Assembly (NCBI GenBank): GCA_003225055.1
Contig: QIAU01000129.1
Coordinates: 17,150 to 81,149 of the forward strand
DNA: 64,000 nucleotides
Source: Acidobacteriota bacterium
Lineage (GTDB): Bacteria; Acidobacteriota; Terriglobia; Terriglobales; Acidobacteriaceae
Reading direction: 5' to 3'
Position numbers and translations under genes: made by a program. Under the pieces are notes generated by a model that saw only the letters and a program-made list of their open reading frames with translations, searched no databases and was not told where the DNA came from. Of the stretch, positions 16,991 through 25,209 are shown in pieces (position 1 is the stretch's first letter; every line of letters starts with the position of its first letter).

Positions 16991-18124
16991 TTGCTCTATT
17001 GGCTCTTGTATCTGAAGCTATTCCGTTATTTCCCGCCGTTCCGCATTTTCCGTTATCTCACCTTTCGCACCGCATTCGCCAGTTTGACCGCGCTATTTAC
17101 CGGACTCATCATCGGCCCTCTCGTCATTGACCGGCTGCGCGAATTCCAGATTGGCCAGTACATCCGAGAGGAAGGGCCAAAAGCCCATCAGAAGAAAGCC
17201 GGAACGCCCACGATGGGAGGCTTGCTGATTGCCATTGCTATCGTTGTGCCTACGTTGTTATGGGCAGACCTCGGCAATCGTTTTGTCTGGATCGCGGTGC
17301 TTTCTACGTGCGCTTTTGCGGCCATTGGATTTGCCGATGATTACCTGAAGACGGTTCACCGCCGCAACCTGGGGCTTACGGGAAGGAGCAAGCTGACCCT
17401 GCAGATCCTGGCCAGCATCCTGGTCGCCATACTCCTGATTGCGATGCAGGCCAGGGGACTGTATTCCACCAAGCTGATCGTGCCCTTCTTCAAGCAGTTC
17501 CGTCCTGACCTGGTGGTCGCATCCTGGCTCGGCTCGCCGCACGTGTGGCCGCTGGCTTTTGTGCCTTTCATCGTGTTTGTCGTGCTGGTCATTGTGGGTT
17601 CAAGCAACGCGGTCAATCTCACCGACGGGCTGGACGGGTTAGCGATTGGCTGCACCGTGATTGCCGCGGGCGCGCTGTCGGTGCTGACTTACGTCAGCGG
17701 ACACGCGGTATTCGCCGGATATCTCGAGCTGCAGCGCATGCCGCAGGTTGGCGAGCTGACTATTTTCTGTGGAGCGATGGTCGGATCGGCCATCGGGTTT
17801 CTCTGGTACAACGCACACCCGGCGGAAGTGTTCATGGGCGACGTGGGCTCGCTCGCCTTGGGAGGCGCGATTGGCACGGTGGCCGTGATGATCAAGCAGG
17901 AGTTGCTTCTGCCTTTCATTGGCGGGATCTTTGTGATGGAGGCGCTGTCGGTTATTCTGCAGGTGGGGTCGTACAAGCTGCGCAAAAAGCGCATCTTCAA
18001 GATGGCGCCGCTACATCATCATTTCGAGCTGTTAGGCTGGTCGGAATCAAAGATCATCGTGCGGTTCTGGATTGCGTCGCTGGTATTTGCATTGTTCGCG
18101 CTGACGACGTTGAAGCTGAGATAG
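16991..18124 (+). CDS. mraY: Phospho-MurNAc-pentapeptide translocase MraY
   Basis: A 377-residue polytopic membrane enzyme making lipid I from UDP-MurNAc-pentapeptide and undecaprenyl phosphate. Hallmarks are [26 protein letters not shown], the Asp-rich GFADDYLK and [12 protein letters not shown], and [11 protein letters not shown] near the C-terminus. TTG start with GGAGG four bases upstream; the resulting [11 protein letters not shown] aligns with the normal MraY N-terminus. An ATG at 16931 inside murF would add 20 odd residues and is rejected. Eight or more membrane helices are evident. Confidence 0.95.
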   Translation: MLYWLLYLKLFRYFPPFRIFRYLTFRTAFASLTALFTGLIIGPLVIDRLREFQIGQYIREEGPKAHQKKAGTPTMGGLLIAIAIVVPTLLWADLGNRFVWIAVLSTCAFAAIGFADDYLKTVHRRNLGLTGRSKLTLQILASILVAILLIAMQARGLYSTKLIVPFFKQFRPDLVVASWLGSPHVWPLAFVPFIVFVVLVIVGSSNAVNLTDGLDGLAIGCTVIAAGALSVLTYVSGHAVFAGYLELQRMPQVGELTIFCGAMVGSAIGFLWYNAHPAEVFMGDVGSLALGGAIGTVAVMIKQELLLPFIGGIFVMEALSVILQVGSYKLRKKRIFKMAPLHHHFELLGWSESKIIVRFWIASLVFALFALTTLKLR

Positions 18125-18168
18125 AAAATCCACCACGGAGGGGCAGAGGCACGGAGCCAATAAGTTGT

Positions 18169-18193
18169 TGATTTCTGATAGCTGATTTCTGAT
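18169..18193. repeat. Tandem 11-base repeat upstream of murD
   Basis: TGATTTCTGAT occurs twice (18169-18179 and 18183-18193) separated by AGC. It lies 25 bases before the murD ATG, where no Shine-Dalgarno is seen. Probably part of a dispersed intergenic repeat; a regulatory role is not shown. Confidence 0.5.
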
Positions 18194-18218
18194 GGTTTGA
18201 GCGCGCTGTTACGCATAT

Positions 18219-19607
18219 ATGGACGTAAACGGCAAACGCGTGCTGGTGGTCGGCCTCGGCAAGTCAGGCGTGGCCTCGGCTCTGTTCCTCAAAGAACGGG
18301 GCGCGCGGGTCAGTGTCTCGGATGCCAAGACTGAAGACGAGCTTCGCGACGAAATCCCCGTCCTGCTTGACCACGGCATTTCGGTCGAAACCGGAGGACA
18401 TGGCGAGCGTACTTTCCGAGGGCAGGACCTGATCGTGGTCAGTCCGGGGGTGCCGGTCGATGCGGCTCCCCTGTTGCAGGCGCGCACTCTGGGGGAAGCG
18501 GTCATCGGCGAAATTGAGCTCGCCGCACAGTACCTGCTCGGACCCATCGTTGCCATCACCGGATCCAACGGCAAAACGACTACGACGACTCTTGCCGGCG
18601 AGATCATTGCTGCCGGCGGCAATCCCGCAGTGGTGGGCGGAAATATCGGAACTCCGGCCATATCTCTGGTGCCCAGGGCCAAGCCTGAGACGGTCGTAGT
18701 TCTTGAAGTCTCCAGCTTTCAGCTTGAAACCATTCACACCTTTCACGCCAAGGTGGCGGTCGTGCTCAACGTCACGCCCGATCACCTCGACCGGCACCGC
18801 ACTTTCGAAGTCTACGTGGCGGCCAAGGCGCGTATCTTCGAGAACCAGACGGGGGATGATTTCGCGGTGCTCAACGCCGACGATCCTACTTGCGTGGCGA
18901 TGGCGAAGCGGACCCAGGCGCAGGTTTTCTGGTTCAGCCGCAAGAGAGAGGTAGAGCAGGGCGCATTCACGCGTGATGTCCGCATTTTCTTCCGCAACCG
19001 CTATGGCGAACGGGAAATCATGCCGGTCTCCGAGATCCCACTCAAGGGTTCTCATAACGTGGAGAACGTGCTTGCCGGAATCTCGATCGGCATGCTCATG
19101 GGCTCGAAGCCGGAGCAAACCCGTAAGGCGATACGCGAATTCAAGGCCGTGGAGCACCGGCTGGAGTATGTCGCCAGCATTCGCGGCGTCGACTACTACA
19201 ACGACTCGAAGGCCACCAATGTGGATGCAACCATCAAGGCTCTGGAATCTTTTCCCGCCAACATCCATATCATTCTCGGCGGCAAGGATAAGGGCAGCGA
19301 CTACACCGTCCTCAACCACCTTCTCCGGACTCGCGTCAAACGGGTGTACACAATCGGTGCTGCGGCGGCCAAGATCGAATCCGAGATCCAGGGCGCGGCT
19401 GAAATCGTTCATGCCGAAACCCTCGATGCCGCGGTGAAGCGCGCTTCGGCCTTGGCTTCGCCCGGCGAGGTGGTGCTTTTGGCTCCCGCTTGCGCCAGCT
19501 TTGACCAGTTCCAGAACTATGAGCATCGCGGGCGGGTGTTCAAGGAAGTGGTGCACGCGCTGGCAGAGCAGGCTAAGGAACAAGAAACGGTAAAAGGCGA
19601 CGTGTAG
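18219..19607 (+). CDS. murD: UDP-MurNAc-L-alanine:D-glutamate ligase MurD
   Basis: A 462-residue Mur ligase. The Rossmann N-terminus RVLVVGLGKSGVASALFL, ATP loop AITGSNGKTTTTTL, VLEVSSFQLET, LNVTPDHLDRH and the C-terminal YYNDSKATNVDATIKAL and GGKDKGSDY are all MurD signatures. It adds D-Glu to UDP-MurNAc-L-Ala. The ATG has no clear ribosome-binding site. It is separated from mraY by 94 bases that carry a short repeat, and is followed immediately by a 20-base palindrome. Confidence 0.95.
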   Translation: MDVNGKRVLVVGLGKSGVASALFLKERGARVSVSDAKTEDELRDEIPVLLDHGISVETGGHGERTFRGQDLIVVSPGVPVDAAPLLQARTLGEAVIGEIELAAQYLLGPIVAITGSNGKTTTTTLAGEIIAAGGNPAVVGGNIGTPAISLVPRAKPETVVVLEVSSFQLETIHTFHAKVAVVLNVTPDHLDRHRTFEVYVAAKARIFENQTGDDFAVLNADDPTCVAMAKRTQAQVFWFSRKREVEQGAFTRDVRIFFRNRYGEREIMPVSEIPLKGSHNVENVLAGISIGMLMGSKPEQTRKAIREFKAVEHRLEYVASIRGVDYYNDSKATNVDATIKALESFPANIHIILGGKDKGSDYTVLNHLLRTRVKRVYTIGAAAAKIESEIQGAAEIVHAETLDAAVKRASALASPGEVVLLAPACASFDQFQNYEHRGRVFKEVVHALAEQAKEQETVKGDV

Positions 19608-19627
19608 CAATTGCCAATTGGCAATTG
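19608..19627. repeat. Perfect 20-bp palindrome after murD
   Basis: CAATTGCCAATTGGCAATTG equals its own reverse complement and starts at the base following the murD stop codon; a related AAATTGGC sits at 19654. As RNA it would form a 10-bp stem without a loop, so it is more likely a DNA-level element or dispersed repeat than a terminator. Confidence 0.6.
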
Positions 19628-19725
19628 GAAAAACGCACCAGGAACCAAAGCTGCAAATTGGCAAGTGGCGCTGGACCATTGAAAATCTCTTCTGGCTCGG
19701 TTTCCCCCCGACTATCCCTGCATGC

Positions 19726-20817
19726 ATGGCTAAGCGCGTCAGTGTCGATCGCTGGCTGTTTGTGGTCACGCTCCTCCTGGTATTCGGCGGACTGGTCATG
19801 GTTTTCAGCGCCTCGGCGGTCATGGCCAAGGAGCGCTACGGATCGCCGTACACGTTCTTGATCAAGCAGGCGGCTTGGGCTGCGGCGGGAATCTTATGCA
19901 TGCTGTTGGGCATGCGGATCGATTACCGGCGCCTGAAACATCCCGCGATTGTGTTCTCCCTGCTCGGGGGCACGATGTTGATGCTGATCTCGGTCTTCTT
20001 TCTGGACCGTGCGCACGGCACCCATCGCTGGATCCACTTTGGATCGTTCTCGTTCCAGCCGTCCGAAGTGGCCAAGCCCGCGCTCATCCTTTTCCTTGCT
20101 TATTTCTTAGAGAGCCGAACTAAAACTATGGATGACTGGCGCAACACGCTGTTGCCGGCAGTTGCGCCCACGCTGCTGTTCCTCGGCCTGATCGTCTTTC
20201 AGCCCGATCTCGGGACAGCCATTGCCTGCGCTGCTATTACAGTATCGATACTCTTTATTGCGGGGATGCGCATGCGTTACTTCGGATACGCGTTCCTCGC
20301 AGCTATTCCGGCTTTGTACATCCTCATTTTTCACGTGAGCTACCGGCGAGATCGCATTCTCGCTTTTCTCAATCCGTATGCTGACCCGCAAGGACGCGGG
20401 TTCCACATTATTCAGTCGCTGATCGCGGTGAGCACGGGCGGCGTTACCGGACTGGGGCTGATGGAAGGAAAGCAGAAATTGTTCTACCTTCCGGAGCCCC
20501 ATACCGACTTCATCTACGCAGTGACCGCCGAGGAATTCGGGCTGGTGGGGGCGATCTTCATGGCTGCGCTATTTGCCGTGTTCCTGTGGCGCGGGCTGCG
20601 AACTGCGGCCAGGACCGACGACGTGTTCGGACGTTACCTGGCGGTGGGAATAAGCAGCATGATTGTCTTGCAGGCGTTCATCAACATCAGCGTCGTGCTT
20701 GGACTGATGCCAACCAAGGGCATCCCTCTGCCCTTTGTCTCCTATGGTGGGTCTTCGATATTTGTGACGTTGGCGTGCGTCGGGGTTTTGTTGAACATCA
20801 CCCGGCAGACGGAATAA
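19726..20817 (+). CDS. ftsW: Septal peptidoglycan polymerase (SEDS glycosyltransferase) FtsW
   Basis: A 363-residue SEDS-family membrane protein with about ten helices. Conserved blocks: VMVFSASAVMAKERYG, HRWIHFGSFSFQPSEVAK, FQPDLGTAI, GLMEGKQKLFYLPEPHTDFI, TAEEFGLVGA and MPTKGIPLPFVSYGGSS. FtsW polymerises lipid II into glycan strands in complex with FtsI. The start is placed at MAKRVSVDRWLFV; the upstream frame extension is repeat sequence. It is convergent with the selenoprotein gene 85 bases downstream. Confidence 0.94.
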   Translation: MAKRVSVDRWLFVVTLLLVFGGLVMVFSASAVMAKERYGSPYTFLIKQAAWAAAGILCMLLGMRIDYRRLKHPAIVFSLLGGTMLMLISVFFLDRAHGTHRWIHFGSFSFQPSEVAKPALILFLAYFLESRTKTMDDWRNTLLPAVAPTLLFLGLIVFQPDLGTAIACAAITVSILFIAGMRMRYFGYAFLAAIPALYILIFHVSYRRDRILAFLNPYADPQGRGFHIIQSLIAVSTGGVTGLGLMEGKQKLFYLPEPHTDFIYAVTAEEFGLVGAIFMAALFAVFLWRGLRTAARTDDVFGRYLAVGISSMIVLQAFINISVVLGLMPTKGIPLPFVSYGGSSIFVTLACVGVLLNITRQTE

Positions 20818-20902
20818 AGAGAAGAGGTACCGTCCTTACGGGATTCGAGCGGAATTTTCTGAGTCTTGCCGAACCCTCCGAACTTAACTTAACTTACAAC
20901 CT

Positions 20903-21643
20903 TCAGTGGACTTCGACGACGCGAGCCAGCGCCGTTTTTAGCTCCTGCGCCTGGAAACCGAACGGGCCGGGCTTACTCTTGTAGGCGACTCGGCCGGTGG
21001 CGTCGATCAGGTAAAGGCGGTCGGGCCAGGCGGTGTACTGACGCTCGGTTGAGTTGCCGAACTCATCCAGCACGGCAGGAAATTGTATTCCCAGCTTCCG
21101 CACGCAGGCGCCAGCAACCAAGGCGCGTTCTTCCTCGCTCTTCGGACTGGCGAACACTACCTTATCTTTTATGTTGCTCTGCATCTGCCAGACGTCACTG
21201 GGATGTGCTTCCGTGATGTAAACAACCAGGAAGGCGACTTGCTTGCCGTACTGTTCGTAAAGCCTGTTGAGGGCGGGAACCTCCCGCCGGAACGGCGGTC
21301 AGGTATAGCTTCCAAAGACCAGCACGACCGGCTTTCGTTGGCGGGAAAACTCGGACAACTGTACCTGCGCGCTCTTGTCCAGCTGTACTAAAGAAAAATC
21401 AGGAGCCATGTCGCCAACCTGCAGCCTTCCGGCGCGAGCGCGTGTCCACAAGCTTTCAAATGGGAGCACGAGAAACGCCACCGGACCAGGCAGGCGGGCC
21501 ATGACTCGGGCAAAAGTTTCGGAACCTTGACGCATGACTCCGAACAGGGCGCCGCAGGCCAGTACCCATGCGATGAGGAGTGCGACGAATACTTTGATCA
21601 GCACTCGCGCCGCAGGCTTCAGCCTGAAAGTGTGGTTCGTCAC
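20903..21643 (-). CDS. Deiodinase-like thioredoxin-fold selenoprotein (UGA = Sec at 21299-21301)
   Basis: Two minus-strand halves are joined by one in-frame TGA. Upstream is an N-terminal membrane helix (VLIKVFVALLIAWVLACG), then the thioredoxin-fold start PDFSLVQLDKSAQVQLSEF and VVLVFGSYT. Then TGA, then PPFRREVPALNRLYEQYGK and FLVVYITEAHPSDVW. The composite FGSYT-U-PPF and VYIxEAHPSD are the active-site and second signature of the iodothyronine deiodinase-like family, where this residue is Cys or selenocysteine. A hairpin with a GGT apical loop lies 17 bases downstream of the TGA, as bacterial SECIS elements do. With Sec the product is 246 residues (Sec at 115), membrane-anchored with an exported redox domain. 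GTG start with GGAAAAGA upstream is preferred; TTG at 21667 is possible. It has its own promoter and is antisense to the dcw genes. A Cys-to-stop pseudogene is the alternative. Confidence 0.82.
21272..21288 (-). promoter_or_regulatory. SECIS-like hairpin downstream of the UGA codon
   Basis: On the minus strand, GGCGGGA pairs with TCCCGCC (7 bp) around a GGT loop. The loop begins 17 bases after the UGA, within the known 16-37-base window, and starts with G as bacterial SelB-binding loops require; the E. coli fdhF SECIS also has a GGU-containing loop. A competing hairpin CCGCCG-TTC-CGGCGG sits directly after the UGA (21284-21298). Confidence 0.65.
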
Positions 21644-21701
21644 AAGGTCTTTTCCAAATATCGACAACAGATAATATGCGCCCCCACAGCAAGGTGACGC
21701 G

Positions 21702-21729
21702 ATTATAGGTGGCCGGAAAGGAGGATCAA
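21702..21729 (-). promoter_or_regulatory. Sigma70-type promoter of the selenoprotein gene
   Basis: On the minus strand, TTGATC (plus-strand 21724-21729) is followed after 16 bases by a perfect TATAAT (21702-21707). The start site would be near 21695, 30-50 bases before the candidate start codons. Confidence 0.6.
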
Positions 21730-21820
21730 TAATGCGAAAGTATTAGGCGTAATTTCCCGGATGATTTCGCCGGTAAAATGGCCGATCGACTCGTTCTAGT
21801 CATTTTCGGTCGTTTCCTTT

Positions 21821-21826
21821 TATAGT
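21821..21826 (+). promoter_or_regulatory. -10-like box (TATAGT) directly ahead of murG
   Basis: TATAGT ends 6 bases before the murG ATG; as for murE there is no Shine-Dalgarno, suggesting a leaderless transcript starting at the ATG after the antisense gene interrupts the cluster. The -35 region is not convincing. Confidence 0.4.
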
Positions 21827-21832
21827 CACTGC

Positions 21833-22912
21833 ATGCGAGCCATTCTGGCGGGGGGTGGGACGGGCGGGCACGTCATTCCGGCGCTGGCAATCGGGCACTG
21901 CCTCAAACAGCTGTACGGAACCCAGGTGTTGTTCGTCGGCACGGCGCGGGGTATCGAAACCCGTCTGGTGCCGAATGCCGGGTTCGCTCTGCGACTGGTG
22001 CAGGTTGGAGCTTTGAAGAACGTGAGTCTGGCCATCCGTTTGAAAACCGCTCTCGACCTTCCGCGAGCAATTTTTGAATCCTCACGCATCATTTCCGAAT
22101 TCCGGCCGGATGTCATGATCGGGGTGGGTGGTTACGCCTCGGGACCGGCGATGCTGGCGGCCGCGTTACATAGCGTGCCGACGGTAGCTTTTGAGCCGAA
22201 CGTGGTGCCGGGATTCGCCAACCGGCTGGTGGCCCCCATGGTGGCGGCAGCGGCGGTCCACTTTGAAGAGACCGGTCGATACTTCCGACGATTCCAGGTA
22301 ACCGGAGTTCCGGTGCGGCGCGCATTTTTTGGTATTGCCGGGAAGAGGACGGGTGCGCCGCGTCCCACTCTGCTGGTTTTTGGCGGAAGCCAGGGGGCAC
22401 ACGCGATCAATCAGGTCGCGATCGAGTCTCTGGCGGCGCTGCGGGCGCGAGTCCCGGAACTCTATATCATCCATCAGACCGGCGAGCGCGACTATAATGA
22501 CGTTCAAGCGGCTTATCTGGCGGCGGGCGGGTGTGCGGAAATCTATCCCTTCATCGACGACATGCCGGGGATGTTTGCGCGCAGTGACCTGCTGCTGTGC
22601 CGGTCCGGAGCGAGCACCGTGGCGGAAGTGATGGCGGCGGGTAAGCCAGCCCTTTTCGTCCCCTTTCCGCGAGCCGCCGACGATCACCAGAAACGCAACG
22701 CGGAATTGCTGGAGCGCGCGGGAGCAGCCGTGATGTTGGAAGAGGCAAGTATGAACCGCGAGCGGCTGGTCGAAAGCGTGGGGGCGCTGCTGGGAGATCG
22801 GGTACGCTTGGAGAAGATGTCAGTGGCGGCACGGTCGCTAGCCCATCCCGATGCGGCCAGGGAGATCGCGGAGATGACGGCGAGATTGGCGGGGGTAGCG
22901 CGGAGTTCGTAG
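21833..22912 (+). CDS. murG: UDP-GlcNAc:lipid I N-acetylglucosaminyltransferase MurG
   Basis: A 359-residue GT28 glycosyltransferase making lipid II on the inner membrane face. Glycine-rich [17 protein letters not shown] at the N-terminus, [39 protein letters not shown], the C-terminal [20 protein letters not shown] and [12 protein letters not shown] are MurG signatures. It restarts the dcw cluster after the antisense selenoprotein gene, so it probably has its own promoter. A 13-bp-stem hairpin overlaps its stop codon. Confidence 0.95.
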   Translation: MRAILAGGGTGGHVIPALAIGHCLKQLYGTQVLFVGTARGIETRLVPNAGFALRLVQVGALKNVSLAIRLKTALDLPRAIFESSRIISEFRPDVMIGVGGYASGPAMLAAALHSVPTVAFEPNVVPGFANRLVAPMVAAAAVHFEETGRYFRRFQVTGVPVRRAFFGIAGKRTGAPRPTLLVFGGSQGAHAINQVAIESLAALRARVPELYIIHQTGERDYNDVQAAYLAAGGCAEIYPFIDDMPGMFARSDLLLCRSGASTVAEVMAAGKPALFVPFPRAADDHQKRNAELLERAGAAVMLEEASMNRERLVESVGALLGDRVRLEKMSVAARSLAHPDAAREIAEMTARLAGVARSS

Positions 22913-22953
22913 TCAGGAGTCAGTCATCCGAAAGCCGCTGCTGACTCCTGACT
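22911..22953. repeat. 13-bp inverted repeat between murG and murC
   Basis: AGTCAGGAGTCAG (22911-22923) and its exact complement CTGACTCCTGACT (22941-22953) flank a 17-base loop. It begins inside the murG stop codon and ends 11 bases before murC. Each arm is itself a GTCAG/GAGTCAG tandem. No T-run follows. It may attenuate, stabilise RNA ends or be a dispersed palindromic repeat. Confidence 0.7.
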
Positions 22954-22964
22954 CCTGGATTTCA

Positions 22965-24362
22965 ATGTTTGCAAAGATTCAACGCGTCCACTTTGTGGGC
23001 ATCGGCGGCATCGGCATGAGTGGCATCGCCGAGGTGCTGCTCAACCTGGGCTACCAAGTATCGGGTTCTGAGTTGAAAACTTCGCCGGTAACGCAACGGC
23101 TGGTCGGCCTCGGGGCGGTTGTCGTTGAGGGGCATAAAGCCGAGAACGTCACAGGTTCTGAAGTAGTGGTAACCAGTTCGGCCATTGCTCCGGACAATCC
23201 TGAAGTTCTGGAGGCCCGCCGTCTGCATATTCCTGTAATCCCGCGGGCCGAGATGCTGAGCGAGTTGATGCGCTTGAAGTACGGCGTCGCTATTGCCGGC
23301 ATGCATGGTAAGACGACGACCACCTCCATGGTGGCTGCGGTTTTGGCTGCGGGCGGATTGGATCCCACGGTGGTGGTCGGCGGACGCGTAGATGCCATGG
23401 GTTCCAACGCACGGCTGGGCAAGTCCCAGTACCTGGTGGCAGAAGCCGATGAGAGTGACCGGTCATTCCTGAAGCTCTCGCCCATCTTGGCGGTTGTAAC
23501 CAACATCGACCGCGAACACATGGACTGCTATCGCAACATGCGCGACGTCAAGCGCACCTTTCTCGATTTCATGGACCGTGTGCCGTTTTACGGAATGGTG
23601 GTGGCCTGCAATGACGACCCGATTCTGCGGCGCGTGCTACTCCAGTTGCAGCGGCGAACCACTACCTATGGCACTCGCCGAGGGTCCGATTTCCGGGTCG
23701 CCTTGGGAAAAATTGAGGGGCCCGCGATTGATCACCGCCCGGTAAGCCGGTTCCACGTTCACTTTCATGAAAAGGACTTGGGCGAATTCAATCTGCACGT
23801 ACCGGGAGCGCACAATGTTTTGAACGCAACGGCGGCAATCGCGGTCGGGATTGGTTTAGATATTTCGGTTGAGCACATTCGTGGCGCGCTGGACAGCTTC
23901 CGCGGCGTGGACCGGCGATTCCAATTGCGCGGACAGGCAGCCGGGATAACGGTCATCGACGATTACGGACATCATCCCACCGAGATCAAGGCGACTCTCG
24001 CCGCTGCACGACAGTGTGAGTATCGGAAGATCCATGTCATCTTTCAGCCGCACCGCTACACCCGCACGCGATGGTTGATGGAGGAGTTCGCCAGCGCCTT
24101 CGCGGACGCCGATTCTGTGGTTGTGCTCGACATCTACGCGGCCAGCGAACAGCCGATTGCCGGCATTACTGGAGAAGTATTGGCCGGGCGGATTCCGAGG
24201 GCAAGGTATGTGCCTTCCTTCGCGGATGCGGCCGACACGCTGGCTGCTCTGGCGCAAAGTGGAGACATGGTCCTGACGTTGGGGGCCGGCAGCGTGTTTC
24301 AGCTGGGACCGATGATCCTGGAAAAGCTCAAGGCCAGACAGACCGCTGCGGCGCCGTCCTGA
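22965..24362 (+). CDS. murC: UDP-N-acetylmuramate:L-alanine ligase MurC
   Basis: A 465-residue Mur ligase adding the first stem residue. N-terminal HFVGIGGIGMSGIAEVL, ATP loop GMHGKTTTTSM, EADESDRSFL, TNIDREHMDCY, the DDYGHHPTEI block and FQPHRYTRTR identify it. The ATG lies 11 bases after a strong hairpin, so translation may be sensitive to that structure. It is downstream of murG in the usual order. Confidence 0.96.
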   Translation: MFAKIQRVHFVGIGGIGMSGIAEVLLNLGYQVSGSELKTSPVTQRLVGLGAVVVEGHKAENVTGSEVVVTSSAIAPDNPEVLEARRLHIPVIPRAEMLSELMRLKYGVAIAGMHGKTTTTSMVAAVLAAGGLDPTVVVGGRVDAMGSNARLGKSQYLVAEADESDRSFLKLSPILAVVTNIDREHMDCYRNMRDVKRTFLDFMDRVPFYGMVVACNDDPILRRVLLQLQRRTTTYGTRRGSDFRVALGKIEGPAIDHRPVSRFHVHFHEKDLGEFNLHVPGAHNVLNATAAIAVGIGLDISVEHIRGALDSFRGVDRRFQLRGQAAGITVIDDYGHHPTEIKATLAAARQCEYRKIHVIFQPHRYTRTRWLMEEFASAFADADSVVVLDIYAASEQPIAGITGEVLAGRIPRARYVPSFADAADTLAALAQSGDMVLTLGAGSVFQLGPMILEKLKARQTAAAPS

Positions 24363-24373
24363 CGGCCTAGCCG

Positions 24374-24395
24374 GGCTGCGCTCGGCCGCGCAGCC
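24374..24395. repeat. 8-bp stem hairpin after murC
   Basis: GGCTGCGC (24374-24381) and GCGCAGCC (24388-24395) pair around TCGGCC; the unit recurs as GGCTGCGCC at 24401-24409, so alternative pairings exist, and CCTAG flanks the block at 24366 and 24409. No T-tract. A transcription pause/terminator or dispersed repeat are both possible. Confidence 0.5.
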
Positions 24396-24513
24396 GAGGC
24401 GGCTGCGCCTAGGTAAATTCTCGAAACCAACCGCTTCTTCCTTCCGTATTAAACCCATGGTTGACCAAAGGCGACCCTGGCCGTCTAAGAGGGCAGAGGG
24501 CGAGCAAAAGGCT

Positions 24514-24987
24514 ATGGCATCCACTAAGACTCTATATTGGATAGCGTTAGGCGTTCTAGCTGTTTCATTGGGGTCATCGAATATGGGCCGGAACCTGGCC
24601 TGCAAGGCTTCGGCGGTCGTAGATCATCTGACGGCTCGGGCCGTGCCCTATGTTGCTGCGGTCGAGATGGCGCTGGGGCGGACCCAGGCGGGGTATGCAC
24701 ATTTGCAGGCGCATGCGGCGCGTGTCCAGGCTGAGCAGGCGCGGATAGAGGCTGCTCAGGCTCGGCTGCAAGCCGAAATGGCTCGCGAGCAGTTCCAGGA
24801 CGTTTGGATGTCGAATCGCGAACGGTTCGAGGTTTTGGACCGCAAGGTAATAGTGCCGAACGTGGTGGTTGACGGGCCGGATGTCAGGGTTACTGGTCCT
24901 GAGCACCTGATTGTTTGTCCCCGCACCAAGGTGCGACTCGCGATGCCAGCCGCCCCCCAAGTGAACATCATGCAGGACCCGATTTAA
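24514..24987 (+). CDS. Hypothetical membrane-anchored coiled-coil protein
   Basis: A 157-residue protein placed between murC and ftsQ. It starts MASTKTLYWIALGVLAVSLG, a membrane anchor or uncleaved signal, then an amphipathic Ala/Gln/Glu/Arg-rich helix (residues 55-100, QAEQARIEAAQARLQAEMAR) likely to form a coiled coil, and a short Val/Pro-rich tail (VIVPNVVVDGPDVRVTGPE). I recognise no family. The start is the ATG with AAAGG upstream; an ATG 57 bases earlier is less likely. Position suggests an envelope or division accessory protein, but nothing in the sequence proves it. Confidence 0.6.
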   Translation: MASTKTLYWIALGVLAVSLGSSNMGRNLACKASAVVDHLTARAVPYVAAVEMALGRTQAGYAHLQAHAARVQAEQARIEAAQARLQAEMAREQFQDVWMSNRERFEVLDRKVIVPNVVVDGPDVRVTGPEHLIVCPRTKVRLAMPAAPQVNIMQDPI

Positions 24988-25209
24988 ACCGGCTTTGATT
25001 GTACCTCCCGACGGCTGCGTCAGCGTGCAGCCGTTATCTTGTTTCATCTTGTTTCCGGATGTCATTTGCGCGGGCGAAGACCGTGCCTCCCTCATTCTTG
25101 TCGGCACTAAAGCGGTGCAAAAGAACCAAATTTTCTCTATTCTCCACAAGGCAAAAGCAGTTATAGTGTCTAGCACTGGCGATTCACTGGCGACAATTGT
25201 CCTGAGTTG

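Noticed and set aside
18264..19829. Long minus-strand open frame (521 codons) opposite murD
   Set aside because: It is antisense to an unmistakable murD, with no recognisable domain and His/Arg/Leu-rich shadow composition.
20903..21667. Two separate hypothetical genes or a simple frameshift
   Set aside because: Both halves are in the same frame, separated by a single TGA, and the TGA is at the catalytic residue of a family known to use selenocysteine; there is no frameshift.
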